Of a stretch of 64,000 nucleotides of DNA, positions 11,116 to 22,243 are shown in pieces. The notes under the pieces were generated by a model. It was not told the origin of the DNA, did no database searches, and saw only the letters and a list, made by a program, of their open reading frames with translations. The stretch is from Nakataea oryzae (Eukaryota; Ascomycota; Sordariomycetes; Magnaporthales; Magnaporthaceae). Position numbers and translations under genes: made by a program. Within the stretch, counting starts at the first letter, position 1, and each line of letters starts with the position of its first letter. The stretch covers positions 36,396-100,395 of the forward strand of contig PYSQ01000057.1 of assembly GCA_003049435.1 (NCBI GenBank), read 5' to 3'.

Positions 11116-12809
11116 GGCAACTTTTGCAAGGCAAGGATGGCGACAGGAGTATGGATCTGGAGGATACAGGTGTCGACTCGAGGAGAAGGCGCCAGCCTGC
11201 GAGAGGATGACGAAGCTTGCGTGATGGGTTGAGAGCCCCGAGGTGCCGGTGAGGAAGAGGTGGCAGGAGGGGCTTTGGACGGGCGAGAAGACGGCCGCGC
11301 TACTTGTACGATATTCCCCGAACGAGCGACTGCTCGAGGTGGGCGGCCGGGCAGGGCACCAGCGAGCGGAGTCGCGTGTTTCCCCTGGTTATGAAGAGAT
11401 ACAGGCAACGCCAACTGCACGTCGCTGGCAAAACCTCGGCAGGTCCCCGCACCACTAGTCCCGCCCCATGGGGAAGCCATTTCGTTGGATTGGGGAAATG
11501 CAAAGCGGGATGTCTGCCTGGTTCGGTGATCGGCACGTCCTCCAGCCATTTTACTATGTCGACCGTTGCCTCCACACCTGTGTCAGTGACACTCACTGGG
11601 CCTAGTGTTTGGGGGTAGGGGCTGGGACCTTACCCACCACGTAGCTCTGTCCAAGGAAACAATAATGGGGAACCCAGGGCACTGGATCTGCAAGGGAACA
11701 GATCAAAGTGTCTCTTTTATTTGGGTTTTCAGTCGGAGTGCCGAGGGACACGCCTCCGCCGCTTATTTTATTTCTGATGTTTTGCGCAGCAAATCCCAAG
11801 CCTTTCGGAGTGCTTCCATTGTAGTGGCACTAGCACTAGTCTAGCGGCTGTCAAGATTTTGAGGGGGGGAAGTGGGTACATGATATAGACCTAGGTGATG
11901 AAGGAGATCGGGTAAAGTTCGGGTTACCAGACATTGGTGAACGGGCGGGAAGGGACAAGAGTTCGTATTTTTGATACGATACGAGTGCGAGGGTAAATGC
12001 CGGAAAACCCAAGCCGGCGTGGGCGTGCAGTTCCCCGCCACGAAGAACGCAGCTCCTCCGCTCTCGTGTGTTATATCCCCTCTATTGCCGTTAGGCAGGC
12101 GTCAGGCGGCCTGAAAGGATAGGGGGTTTCTACATACCCCGCTTGTTGGTTAATTGTACGATGTTGAGTGCCTGTTTTGTGAGGTTCATTTTTGTAACAG
12201 TGACTCTTGCTGTTGCTTATTTCATGGTGTGTACCCGCACCAAATGGAAGTACAGCGATGAATAGCTAACTTGAGTGGAGAATTAGGGGAGGATTTGCAA
12301 TCTGACGCCTAATGGCAGTTGAAGGGATACCGAACTGGGAATTTGAGAAGGCGCCTGCATCTCAATAGTAGCATTGCTAGCGCCACTAATTGACAGAGAG
12401 TTGGGGAAATGGGCGCTTGATTGAGAGGCTATTGGTAAAATCCGGGTTATCTATCACTCAGTCAGAGGGATTGGATGGGACGACGGTCTCCTCCGCACGA
12501 CGTGGGGCGGGGGTAAACTTCGGAGAAGCAACCCCGGTCGGCGTGTGTGGGGCCACTACACCCCCAGCTCCCCAGCTCCTCTGACTCTCTCGCCCCAAAG
12601 ACAACCCCCGGTAGCTGGACCTGGCCGTCGGGTTGGGGGTGATGCACGTACTATTACAATCAATCCATCTCGGTGTTCGGCAACAGACCGGTCAGTATGT
12701 CGAAAAGGAGAGCTGGCTCGACTGCCTGGGAGCACGGAGATATCGGTGTCTGTTTGTGCCGCGCCCAACACCAGCCCAGGACCATACTGGATAAAACACC
12801 GCCATCACG
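11116..12809. promoter_or_regulatory. Divergent promoter region between transporter and beta-glucuronidase
   Basis: This 1.7-kb non-coding region separates the start codons of the transporter (-) and the glucuronidase (+). No convincing gene is present; the open frames lack motifs. Two G/C-rich blocks with similar cores lie near 12010-12025 and 12530-12550 (CCGGCGTG and CGGCGTGTG). They may be regulator sites, but I cannot assign a factor. Confidence 0.45.
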
Positions 12810-14663
12810 ATGCTCAAACCACAGGCCAACCAGGCCCGGACCGTCGTCAACCTCGACGGCATCTGGAACTTTTCCCTCGCCAAGGAGATCGACCTGGAAG
12901 CCGAGCGGGCTTGGACGAATGTCATCCCGCCCAAGGTCCAGATCCCGGTCCCGGCCAGCTACAACGACGTCCTCGTCGACGCCCAGGTGAGGAACCACGT
13001 CGGCTGGGTCTACTACCAGCGCCACGTCACCGTCCCCAGGTGCTTCGCCGGCCAGCGGTACTTCCTCCGCTTCGACGCCGCCACCCACCACGGCCGCGTC
13101 TATGTGGACGACGGCTTCGTGGCCGAGCACGAGGGCGGCTACACCCCCTTCGAGGCCGACATCACCCGCCTCGTGTCCCCCGGCGGCCAGTTCCGCCTGA
13201 CGGTGGCCGTGAGCAACGTGCTCACCTGGCACACCATACCGCCCGGCCGCGTTGAGACGCTGCCCAACGGGAAGAGGAAGCAGATCTACCAGCACGACTT
13301 CTTCAACTACAGCGGCCTCGCCCGCTCCGTCTGGCTCTGTGCCGTGCCCGAGACGCACGTCCGGGACGTCACGGTCACTACCGATGTTGTCAAGGTCAAC
13401 GGCGGGGCCCGTGGCGTCGTTCGGTATCAGATCGAGACCAGCGAGCCCCTCGCAGCTGCCGCTGCCAGCCACAAACTGCGGGTGACGTTGTCCGACGAGG
13501 AGGGCGTCATGGTGGGCCAGGCCGTCGACCAGCCCAAGGGCTTCATACAGGTCCCGTCTCCCCGCCTCTGGCAGCCGGGAGCCGCCTACCTTTACCAGCT
13601 GCGGGCCGAGATCCTGCAGTGCGGCGGCGAAGAAGAGGTCGTGGTCGACTCGTACGACGTGGCCGTCGGCATCCGGACCGTCCGCATTGCCGGCAAGCAG
13701 TTCCTCATCAACGATGAGCCCTTCTACTTCACCGGCTTCGGCAAGCACGAGGACACGCCCGTGCGCGGCAAGGGCCACGACCCGGCCTACATGGTGCACG
13801 ACTTTGAGCTGCTCCGCTGGACGGGCGCCAACTCGTTTCGCACCGCCCACTACCCCTACGCCGAGGAGGTGCTCGAGTACGCGGACCGCCACGGCGTCGT
13901 CGTCATCGACGAGGCCGCCGCCGTCGGGCTCAACCTGGCCATCGTGGCCGGCATCACCGGCCGCCCCGCGCCCCCCACCTTCTCCCCGGACACCATCAGT
14001 GACGCCACGAGGGAGACGCACCGCCGCGCCCTGGCCGAGCTGGTGGCACGCGACAAGAACCACCCGTCCGTCGTCATGTGGTGCGTCGCCAACGAGCCCG
14101 CCTCGGCGCAGCCCGGCGCGCGCGAGTACTTTGAGCCGCTCGTCAGGTCGACCCGCGAGCTGGACCCGACGCGCCCCCTGTGCTTCGCCAACGAGAAGCA
14201 GGCCGGCCCCCGGACGGACCTGATCACGGACCTATTCGACGTCCTCTGCCTGAACCGCTACTACGGCTGGTACCTGAACACGGGCGACCTCGAGTCCGCC
14301 GAGGCGGACATGGAGGCCGAGCTGCGTGAGTGGCAGGACAAGTTCGGCAAGCCCATGATCCTGTCCGAGTACGGCGCCGACACCCTCGCGGGTCTGCACA
14401 CCGTTGGCGACGTCCCCTGGAGCGAGGAGTACCAGGCGAGGGTGATGGAAATGTCTGGGAGGGTCCTGGATCGGCTCGATGCCGTCGTGGGCGAGCACGT
14501 CTGGAACTTTGCAGACTTCCAGACCGCATCCACCTTCATCTTCCGCGTCGACGGGAACAAGAAGGGCGTCTTCACACGGGACAGGCGGCCCAAGGCAGCG
14601 GTCACCGCGCTCAAGCGGAGGTGGGAGGCTCTTGAGGCTGCGAGGCGTAGTGGTGGGAAATAG
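12810..14663 (+). CDS. uidA-like: Beta-glucuronidase, glycoside hydrolase family 2, bacterial UidA-like
   Basis: A single uninterrupted exon of 617 residues, close in length to E. coli UidA (603). The GH2 order is visible: a sugar-binding N-terminal domain (about 1-180), an immunoglobulin-like domain (about 180-285) and a catalytic barrel (about 285-605). The acid/base is E429 in VANEP and the nucleophile is E520 in ILSEYGADTLAGLH. They are 91 residues apart, the same spacing as E413/E504 in UidA. The NxK motif that holds the glucuronate carboxylate is kept as N583-K-K585, which argues for glucuronidase over galactosidase or mannosidase. No signal peptide is seen, so it should act in the cytosol on imported glucuronides. 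The lack of introns and the strong resemblance to bacterial enzymes fit horizontal transfer. Confidence 0.93.
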   Translation: MLKPQANQARTVVNLDGIWNFSLAKEIDLEAERAWTNVIPPKVQIPVPASYNDVLVDAQVRNHVGWVYYQRHVTVPRCFAGQRYFLRFDAATHHGRVYVDDGFVAEHEGGYTPFEADITRLVSPGGQFRLTVAVSNVLTWHTIPPGRVETLPNGKRKQIYQHDFFNYSGLARSVWLCAVPETHVRDVTVTTDVVKVNGGARGVVRYQIETSEPLAAAAASHKLRVTLSDEEGVMVGQAVDQPKGFIQVPSPRLWQPGAAYLYQLRAEILQCGGEEEVVVDSYDVAVGIRTVRIAGKQFLINDEPFYFTGFGKHEDTPVRGKGHDPAYMVHDFELLRWTGANSFRTAHYPYAEEVLEYADRHGVVVIDEAAAVGLNLAIVAGITGRPAPPTFSPDTISDATRETHRRALAELVARDKNHPSVVMWCVANEPASAQPGAREYFEPLVRSTRELDPTRPLCFANEKQAGPRTDLITDLFDVLCLNRYYGWYLNTGDLESAEADMEAELREWQDKFGKPMILSEYGADTLAGLHTVGDVPWSEEYQARVMEMSGRVLDRLDAVVGEHVWNFADFQTASTFIFRVDGNKKGVFTRDRRPKAAVTALKRRWEALEAARRSGGK

Positions 14664-15142
14664 CAGAAGATGAGGGCAAGGGAATGAGAGCAAGTGCAAG
14701 CAAAGGGGGCGAGCCCACTTTCCAGCTTTCCACCATCGTGAAAAATAGGCCGAGAGATTTAGAGAGGAATGCCATGGCATCCATCACTGGCTTGGATGAA
14801 GCACGACAGACAGCCTTGCAGAAATATTCCCAAGCGCATCCTAGCAACCTGCCAATGTCAAAACAACCCACTATTTGCAGGCACCCACAGTCCCTTGTTA
14901 AAACTCATCGTCGGAAATCTGCAAGGCCGTTTTGTTGCGGCGCATGCGTTGGCTCTGTAAATTTCTGGGGTTTCAATGCGTCGGAGAGGGCAAAATGTCC
15001 GCCCAAGGCCCATTACGGGCCAACAGAGGACCGCATGGAGTAGAGTAATAGTTGCGTGGTTTCTAGGCAGGCTACTATACAGGTCACTACATGGTACCAA
15101 ATCAAGCCTGTCGTTTGCCACAAACCAAGGGGTATTAGGCCC
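14664..15142. other. Convergent 3' intergenic region, no gene seen
   Basis: This 479-bp stretch separates the stops of the glucuronidase (+) and YME2 (-). Nothing recognisable was found. Confidence 0.6.
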
Positions 15143-17976
15143 TCACGCCTCTTGCTTCAGCACCTTCTTGAGTCCTGCAATCTCGGCCTCAAGCGCAACA
15201 ATCTTGGCGTGGCTGACGTTCAGCTTATCCACCAAGTACTGAGCTCTGCGGTCGACGCCAGCCGGCTGCTTGGGCAACGTGGCCAACAGGGCCATTTCGG
15301 CCTCGACCTTGTCGATATTCTTGACTTCGATTTTAACCAGCTCCGTCGCGACCGACAGATCCATGCGGGCCTTGAGGACCTTGTCCTCCGCGAGAAGCGC
15401 AAACGCCGCCTGGTAGACGGGCCTTCCGGCCTTCACCATCTGCGGCCGGCCGCGGTGCGACGTGACGGTGATCAGCTCAGCGGCGTCCAGGGCATCAACA
15501 GCGGCAGCGCCATCCGCGGCGGACGAGGTGGTGGACAAGGCAAAGGTTGGCGAAAGGAGGACTTCGTTGTACCGCAGGGAGCCTTTGACTGCGATCTCCC
15601 TAATCAGGTGCCAGGCCTGTTCGTTGGACCAGGCCTTTTCAGGCGAGGTGCCGCTCTTGCTAGGTGTGCTGGCAGGGGCGGGTTTGCCCCCGAGGAGGAA
15701 CATCTTGATGATCTCTGAAGAGCTCTGCTCGACGATATCGGCCACGGCCTGCTTGGGACTCTGGCCGCTCTTGAGCCGGCGCGCCAGGAACTCAAGGTCG
15801 GTCAGCCGGCCGCCAAGCGTGTTGATGACGCTGTCCAGCTCGGCGAGGTCCCTGCCTCCAGAGGGCTGCGAAGGGGTCTGGTCATGAGCTGACTCCTTGT
15901 TCCAGTTGAACCATCCTTCTGTGCTCCCTTCCTTGTTCCCTTCGTTCTGTACTTTCTGCTTTTCTTCCCTCTTTCCTTCTTGTTTTGCCTGCTGTTTTCC
16001 TTCTTGATTCCGCAGATTGGAGAGGGTCTCACGATCAAAGCCCTCGAGCTGGCTAAGGACGTACTTCTTGGCCACCTCGGGTTCCAAATCACCCAGGGCT
16101 ACCTGCCTAAACAGGCGATCAGGAAGCGACTTGGAAAGGGACTTTGAGTAGGAAGAGTCGTGCGTCAAAAAGATGACATGGGCGATGTTGGACTGCACCA
16201 ACGCGGCTGCCCATTCGGCGATCTTGTCATACAGCAAGCCTCCGTTCTCGGATCGGTGGAGGAAGTTGTCAATAACGACAACGGCGCGCTTCTCTGGATG
16301 GGCCTCAAGGTAGGCATCTTCAGACATCTCGGCGTCCTTGTCATCGCGACCGCCGTGGTCAGCCAATGACACCTTCTTGAGCGCCGAGGCGGTGGTTTGC
16401 AGGATCTTGACGATCTGGGACTCGAGCGTCTCGGAGAAGCCCGTTTTGACTCCCGTGGTGCCTTGGACGGCCAGGTCGGCCAGGCTGCTCAGGTTGTGGG
16501 CCCATGAGAAGACAGGCCGGTAGCCGACTGTGGCAGCCAACCGGCGGATCGTTGCGCTTTCGCCACGAGCCTCAACGACGGGCTTACAGTCCAGAATAAG
16601 CACGTTCGCGTGGTCGTCAAGGGCCTGATCAATAACGAGCGCACGGGTGCCAGAGCCCCTAGGCCCCTGAACGACGATAAAGGTGTCTGCCGTCTCCAAA
16701 AGCCACTTCTTGATCAAGTCAATAATATCCTTGCGCTGTGTCCACAGGGCCTGTAGACCCGCTTCCTCGGCCGCCTCTTTATGGCGCGTGAAGACGCCCC
16801 CAAAATCGAATGTCTGGCGCTTGAACCAGCGGTACGCGCGGCTGTTTGTGATATTGAAAGAATCCTGGATGTGTGCGCCGATGAAGAACTCTCGGATGGG
16901 GTCGAAGACGGCCACGGTGAAGGCAGCCAGCAGAGCGGCAGCCAGGGGTATGAAAATACGTGGGTAGCCCGACAGCCAGTTCCAAATATGGTGCGGCTTG
17001 ACCCTTGACTCGTATGAGAGCCGTATCTTGGTACCGCCCTTGCCGCCTCCCAGCGCCTCGCTTACGAAGAAGCCATGCAGACAGTTGCGCGCCATGACGG
17101 CGTCGCGGACGCGGCTAAAGTCGACGTATGCATAACGGGGCATGACCTTGGAGTCAAATGGCTGCGGCGTGATCTCGGCGAGCTTGCCGTAGACCCTGAA
17201 GATGCTGTAAAGCGTCTCCTGGGATAGCTCGACAGCGGACGTTTCCCCTGGATTGGGAGGGCAAAACTCCACTTTGAGGCGCGACGCGGGTGGACGATAT
17301 AGGTCTTCTAACCAGGGGACGCCCCTGACCAGGCCAACACGAACCGATGCAAAGGGGTTGAACCAAGAGCGAAGGGGCGCCTCGCGCAGGCGTTCTACGA
17401 GGGCCCTTTCGAGATCTCGGACGGCCGTCCTTGCTTCTAAGCCGCCATTGTTCCCAGTGTGGCTGAACTTGATAAAGGCGCCGCCGTCCTTGAGGCGGGG
17501 GATAACCTCGGTCACCCTGATGGGCAGGTCGGCGGGGATGGCGCGCTTGACGCGAGATACCGGGTCTGTGATACCCAGAGACGAGTTGTCGAACTTTTGG
17601 AGCAGCTCAGTCAGGTCCTCCTCGGTGCGCCAGCGCCTGAGGAAGAAGGTGCTCAGGCCCAAGGGGAAGATGTCTGGAGGGGTGTCGTCGGTTGTCAGCT
17701 GGGCGTCACGCAAGCAGGGTGTTTCCGTGGCAGCCGAGGCTTACTGTCGAAAAACAGAATGGACTCGTTTTTAGCCAAGCTGATGTGGCCGGCGTTGTCC
17801 TCGACGACATGCTTGCTCTTCCATCGCTTGCCGCCGTTCAGGTGGGCCAGCACCGCTGGTCTGAGTCCTGGCGGGGTAATGACATGGCGCAGCAAGGGGG
17901 AGCCCTGGACAGCTCGCTGGGCCAGCAGCCTTGGCCGAGCTGTCGGGTCCAGGAGCAACCTACTGCTCCCGATCAT
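15143..17976 (-). CDS. YME2: Mitochondrial escape protein 2 (YME2 / RNA12 family)
   Basis: Two exons, 17976-17745 and 17673-15143, with a 71-bp phase-1 intron; 920 residues. The acceptor cctccag was chosen because it restores the conserved FFD-N-IFPLGLS junction and the frame. The N-terminus is arginine-rich and lacks acids (a mitochondrial targeting peptide). An RRM-like fold covers about 232-299 (YAYVDF in the RNP position). One membrane segment lies at about 316-334 (IFIPLAAALLAAFTVAVF). A P-loop GPRGSGTR at about 414 begins the AAA-like domain, and a lysine-rich coiled coil ends the protein. Yeast Yme2 is an inner-membrane protein that affects nucleoid structure and mtDNA escape. The gene diverges from EMI1. 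Confidence 0.93.
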
Positions 17977-18579
17977 GGCTGGCCTTGTTCATGCCGATGC
18001 TGAGACACGACGGGGAGCTGGAGATATTCCCACTTCTGTTGTGCCGTTGTGTGCGTCCTTGTGCAAATGTGCAAAAGGCCGACGAGCTGCGGGCGCAGCT
18101 TGATGAGGTCACTCATTGGCGGCGGACCCCTGTCCCTGCCGCTAGCCCTATCTAGTTAGCGCAGCTTTGCTTGGCTATCGATAAGCCAGGGCCCTCTCAC
18201 TTCCAGGCAGCCTGGGCAGGAAAGGAAAGGATTCCAGCGATCCCCGCCGCGCAAGAGCAGAAGCTGCAGCTGAACCCACCAACCACAGTCGGCTCGAGGC
18301 CAATGCGATCCCGGCTCCGACATCTATCGCATGCCACCTCCTCGCTCTAACTGTATACAGACCAGGCGGCTTCCTGCCTACCCCTCACTTTAGTACTGGG
18401 CATTGCCACAGATCGACCAAGAATCTGGTTGTTGCGCGAGGTACAGGACAGTTCTGCCTCCCGTCCTGCAACGCTCCTCCTCGTAGCCAGCGCAACCTCG
18501 ATCCAGCCATCGCCATCGCCAACAGGACGAACAACCACTTCGCCCAAGCCACTTCAGCAAAAAAAAAGCGCCATAGATA
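17977..18579. promoter_or_regulatory. Shared upstream region of YME2 and EMI1
   Basis: The two start codons are 603 bp apart and point away from each other. Both 5' UTRs and promoters must fit here. No separate gene was seen. Confidence 0.6.
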
Positions 18580-19398
18580 ATGGGTTGGTTCTGGCAGAGC
18601 CCCCCGAGGTCGCCCGCCGAGGGTAAGCCCGCGCCCGAGCGCGCCCAGAGCGAGAACCAAGCCCCTCCCAAGGCGCAAGACGACTCTTCAATGGACCCGG
18701 AGATCGCCAAATTCCTCGCACAGTTCCAGGCCGAGCTCAACGGCGGCAAAGAAGCTCCCGCCCCGGAGCCCCAGCAAATGCCCACTTCCAGGCCAGCAGC
18801 AGGAGCCAGCCCTGCCTCATCCTCGTCCTCACCGGGCTCGTGGTTGTCGTGGGGCTCAACCTCTTCCGGCACAAAAACATCATCATCATCATCCCGCTCA
18901 GGGGAAACATCACCACGAACCACCACAAACCCTACCAATGAGGTCAGTGGCCCCGAAGCAATGGCAGCGTCTATCGACCCGGCCCCATCCTCGTGCCGCC
19001 AGGCCTTCGACCTGGCCTTCCACTGCAACGGGCTCGGCGGGCAGTGGAACGCCGTGTATCGCTACGGCGCTCTGCGCAACTGCTCGGACCAGTGGGACGA
19101 CTTTTGGTTCTGCATGCGGGTCAAGGGTTACTCGCCCGAGCTGCGCGCCGCCGCCTACAAGGAGCGCCAGCGCGAGAAGGACCTCGCCCGGTACGGCCCG
19201 GGGATGCCCAGCAGCGAGGATGTCTGGGTCAGCCGGGACCGCAAGGTAGAGCCTGGCACCGCTTTTGTCACGCCTATTCCCGCCGCCGAGCTGGACAACG
19301 ACCTCGACTCGGTTGAGTGGAGCCGCATCGACAATGAGCGCCGCCGCAAGGTCCGCGAGAGCTTGGGCTTACAAGACCCGCAAGCTGGGGCTGCTTAA
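18580..19398 (+). CDS. EMI1: Emi1-family twin CX9C protein (DUF3128)
   Basis: One exon of 272 residues. The conserved part is the C-terminal half, with two CX9C motifs, C139-C149 (CRQAFDLAFHC) and C168-C178 (CSDQWDDFWFC). These form a helix-hairpin stapled by disulfides and are typical of small intermembrane-space or mitochondria-linked proteins. The opening MGWFWQSP is also typical of fungal members. Between residues 70 and 125 there is a long serine/threonine-rich linker. In yeast, EMI1 is needed for early meiotic gene induction and is linked to mitochondrial function. A GT at 18623 could allow an optional intron, but the frame is open without it. Confidence 0.85.
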   Translation: MGWFWQSPPRSPAEGKPAPERAQSENQAPPKAQDDSSMDPEIAKFLAQFQAELNGGKEAPAPEPQQMPTSRPAAGASPASSSSSPGSWLSWGSTSSGTKTSSSSSRSGETSPRTTTNPTNEVSGPEAMAASIDPAPSSCRQAFDLAFHCNGLGGQWNAVYRYGALRNCSDQWDDFWFCMRVKGYSPELRAAAYKERQREKDLARYGPGMPSSEDVWVSRDRKVEPGTAFVTPIPAAELDNDLDSVEWSRIDNERRRKVRESLGLQDPQAGAA

Positions 19399-20116
19399 TT
19401 CCAGCGCCTTGCTTATGCTTATTATGATTTACTCCGGCCAATACATCCGGCCAAGGCATACGGGGGCGTTTTGTGGTGATAGTATTTTGTAGTTTGCTTC
19501 CTCACGTCTTGATTTGTCGGGCTCAAGCCTTCTATCGACATGTCTTATTATTGGAATATTTGAACAATCTCACCGTTTCCCCAACACCTTTTCCTAGTAA
19601 CATCTCGTGCGATTCCAGTACGCACTACATGGCGTCCTTTGCCTGGTATGTCGACCAACAAGAAGAACAACACTGGAGCCTGCGGATTAGCACACAGGGG
19701 TAGCTACCAGAGCAGCTGGAAATTGATGGTAAATAGATGTGATAAGAGACTTTAAAAGATATCCAGAGCTGTCGACAACTTTGCATGATTAGGTCGTCTG
19801 GCGTAGATCAAAGTCGCGGATGTAATCAATCACATGGGATAAAGCCTGTCCGAGAGCATGAGTAACTTGAAAATCATTCCATTTGGGAATCCTAATTAAA
19901 GTACAAACCGCGCAGTTTATAACCGCCTGAACTTTTCCCCAGTAAATTCATGATGTCATTACAAAGAAAGAAATGAAAATGGCAAAGAAAGCTGCTGTCT
20001 AGCCCATATGAATGCAAGGAGATCCCGAAAACCTCCAACCAAACACCTTTCCCAATTGCTTATGAGCGCGCACTGCAAACTCATTGAAAAGAAAAACGAG
20101 ACTGGTTGCGAGGCAT
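19399..20116. other. Convergent 3' intergenic region, no gene seen
   Basis: This 718-bp AT-rich stretch separates the stops of EMI1 (+) and HSP70 (-). It should hold both 3' UTRs. No motif-bearing frame or RNA was found. Confidence 0.6.
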
Positions 20117-22243
20117 TTAGTCAACCTCCTCGACGGTCGGGCCGTCATCGTGGGCAGCACCCGGGCCGCCGGCACCGGGGAAGCCACCGGGAGCGCCACC
20201 GGGAGCGCCGCCAGGAGCGCCGCCAGCACCGTAGAACTTCATCATGATGGGGTTGGCAACAGCCTCAAGCTCCTTCTGGTGCTCCTCGTACTCCTCGCGA
20301 GTGGCCTGCTGGCTCTCGTCGAGCCACGAGACAACCTTGTTGATCTCAGCATTGAGCTTCTCCTTGTCGGCAGCGTCAAGCTTCTCGTCGACCTTGGGGT
20401 CCTGGAGGGTGTTGCGGAGCGAGTAGGCGTAAGACTCAAGGCCATTCTTGGCAGAGACACGCTGGGCCTCAGCCTCGTCCTCCTCCTTGAACTTCTCGGC
20501 CTCGGCAAGCATGCGCTCGATGTCCTCCTTGGAGAGACGGCCCTTGTCGTTGGTGATGACAATCTGGTTGGTCTTGCCGGTGCCCTTCTCAAGTGCAGAG
20601 ACGTTCATAATACCGTTGGCGTCCAGGTCGAAAGTAACCTCGATCTGGGGGACACCACGAGGCGCCGGGGGAATGCCGGTAAGCTCGAACTTGCCGAGCA
20701 GGTTGTTGTCCTTGGTGCGCTGGCGCTCGCCCTCGTAAACCTGGATAAGCACACCAGGCTGGTTGTCGGAGAAGGTCGAGAAGACCTCGGACTTCTTGGT
20801 AGGGATAGTGGTGTTGCGGGGGATCAGCTTGGTCATCATGCCACCAGCAGTCTCGATACCGAGAGACAGGGGGGCAACGTCGAGCAGCAGAATCTCGTTG
20901 GTCGACTTCGAACTGGTGTCGCCCGAGAGAATGGCGGCCTGGACGGCAGCACCGTAGGCAACGGCCTCGTCTGGGTTGATGGACTTGTTGGGCTCCTTGC
21001 CGTTGAAGTAGTCGGTGATGAGCTTCTGGACACGGGGGATACGGGTAGAGCCGCCAACGAGGACGATCTCGTGGACCTGGGACTTGTCGACCTTGGCGTC
21101 GGTCAGGACACGGTCAACGGGCTGGAGGGTGGAGCGGAACAGGTCCTGGCAAAGCTCCTCGAAACGAGCACGGGTGATAGACGTGTAGAAGTCGATACCC
21201 TCGAACAGCGAGTCGATCTCGATCGAGGTCTGGGCGGACGAAGACAGGGTGCGCTTGGCACGCTCGCAAGCGGTGCGGAGACGACGCAGAGCACGAGCGT
21301 TGGTCTGGAGGTCCTTGCGGTGCTTGCTAAACGTTGAGAGGCAAGTCAGTAAAAGCTCAGTTGAGTAAGTTGGAATGGAGCGAAGGAATTCACATACCGC
21401 TTGAACTCGTTAACAAAGTGGGTGACCAGACGGTTGTCAAAATCCTCACCACCCAGGTGGGTGTCACCGGCAGTCGACTTGACCTCGAAGATACCCTCCT
21501 CAATGGTAAGGAGCGAGACATCGAAGGTACCACCACCAAGGTCGAAGATCAGAACATTGCGCTCGCCCTCGACCTTCTTGTCAAGACCGTAGGCGATGGC
21601 AGCGGCGGTAGGCTCGTTGATGATGCGCAGGACGTTAAGGCCGGCGATAAGACCAGCGTCCTTGGTGGCCTGGCGCTGGGAGTCGTTGAAGTAGGCGGGG
21701 ACAGTGATGACGGCGTTGTTAACGGTACCACCGAGGTAAGACTCGGCCGTCTCGCGCATCTTGGTGAGGACCATGGACGAGATCTCCTCGGGAGTGAACT
21801 GCTTCTGCTCGCCCTTGAACTCAACCTCGACAACGGGCTTGCCGCCGCGCTCGATAACCTTGAAGGGGAAGTGCTTCATGTCGGCCTGGACCTCGGCATC
21901 GCTGAACTTGCGGCCGATCAGGCGCTTGGCGTCGAAGACGGTGTTGATGGGGTTCATGGCGACCTGGTTCTTGGCGGCATCTCCGATCAGACGCTCAGTG
22001 TCTGTGAAGGCGACGAACGACGGGGTTGTGCGGTTACCCTGGTCGTTGGCGATAATCTGTTGAACAAGACATGGTCAGCATGGATGATGCTTGATATGTG
22101 GGGTTCCGCCAGCTGCAAGGCTGGCGGGCAAGGCTGAGGACCCTGCTTAAAGAGAGATTTTTGCATACCTCAATACGGTCATCGCGGAAGATGCCCACGC
22201 ACGAGTAGGTCGTGCCCAGGTCGATACCAACGGCAGGCGCCAT
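20117..22243 (-). CDS. hsp70: Cytosolic heat-shock protein HSP70 (SSA type)
   Basis: Three exons: 22243-22169, 22056-21398 and 21326-20117; 647 residues. Introns are 112 bp (phase 0, after codon 25) and 71 bp (phase 2, inside FKR-KHRKD). The N-terminal ATPase signature GIDLGTTYS is at residues 6-14; the second and third HSP70 signatures, IFDLGGGTFDVSLL and IVLVGGSTRIPRVQ, follow. The C-terminal GGAPGGAPGG repeats and final EEVD mark a cytosolic/nuclear member that binds TPR co-chaperones. There is no signal peptide, no mitochondrial leader and no HDEL. It folds new and stress-damaged proteins with ATP and J-protein partners. A perfect heat-shock element lies about 250 bp upstream of the ATG. 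Confidence 0.97.

Noticed and set aside
12660..14063. 467-residue minus-strand frame over the beta-glucuronidase
   Set aside because: Its valine/aspartate/glycine-rich translation is a GC-rich shadow, and the plus strand has complete GH2 motifs.
20084..21337. 417-residue open frame antisense to HSP70 (also 21334-22137)
   Set aside because: It is a mirror of HSP70 codon bias. Such frames have been mis-annotated as NAD-specific glutamate dehydrogenase in databases; no independent motif supports a gene.
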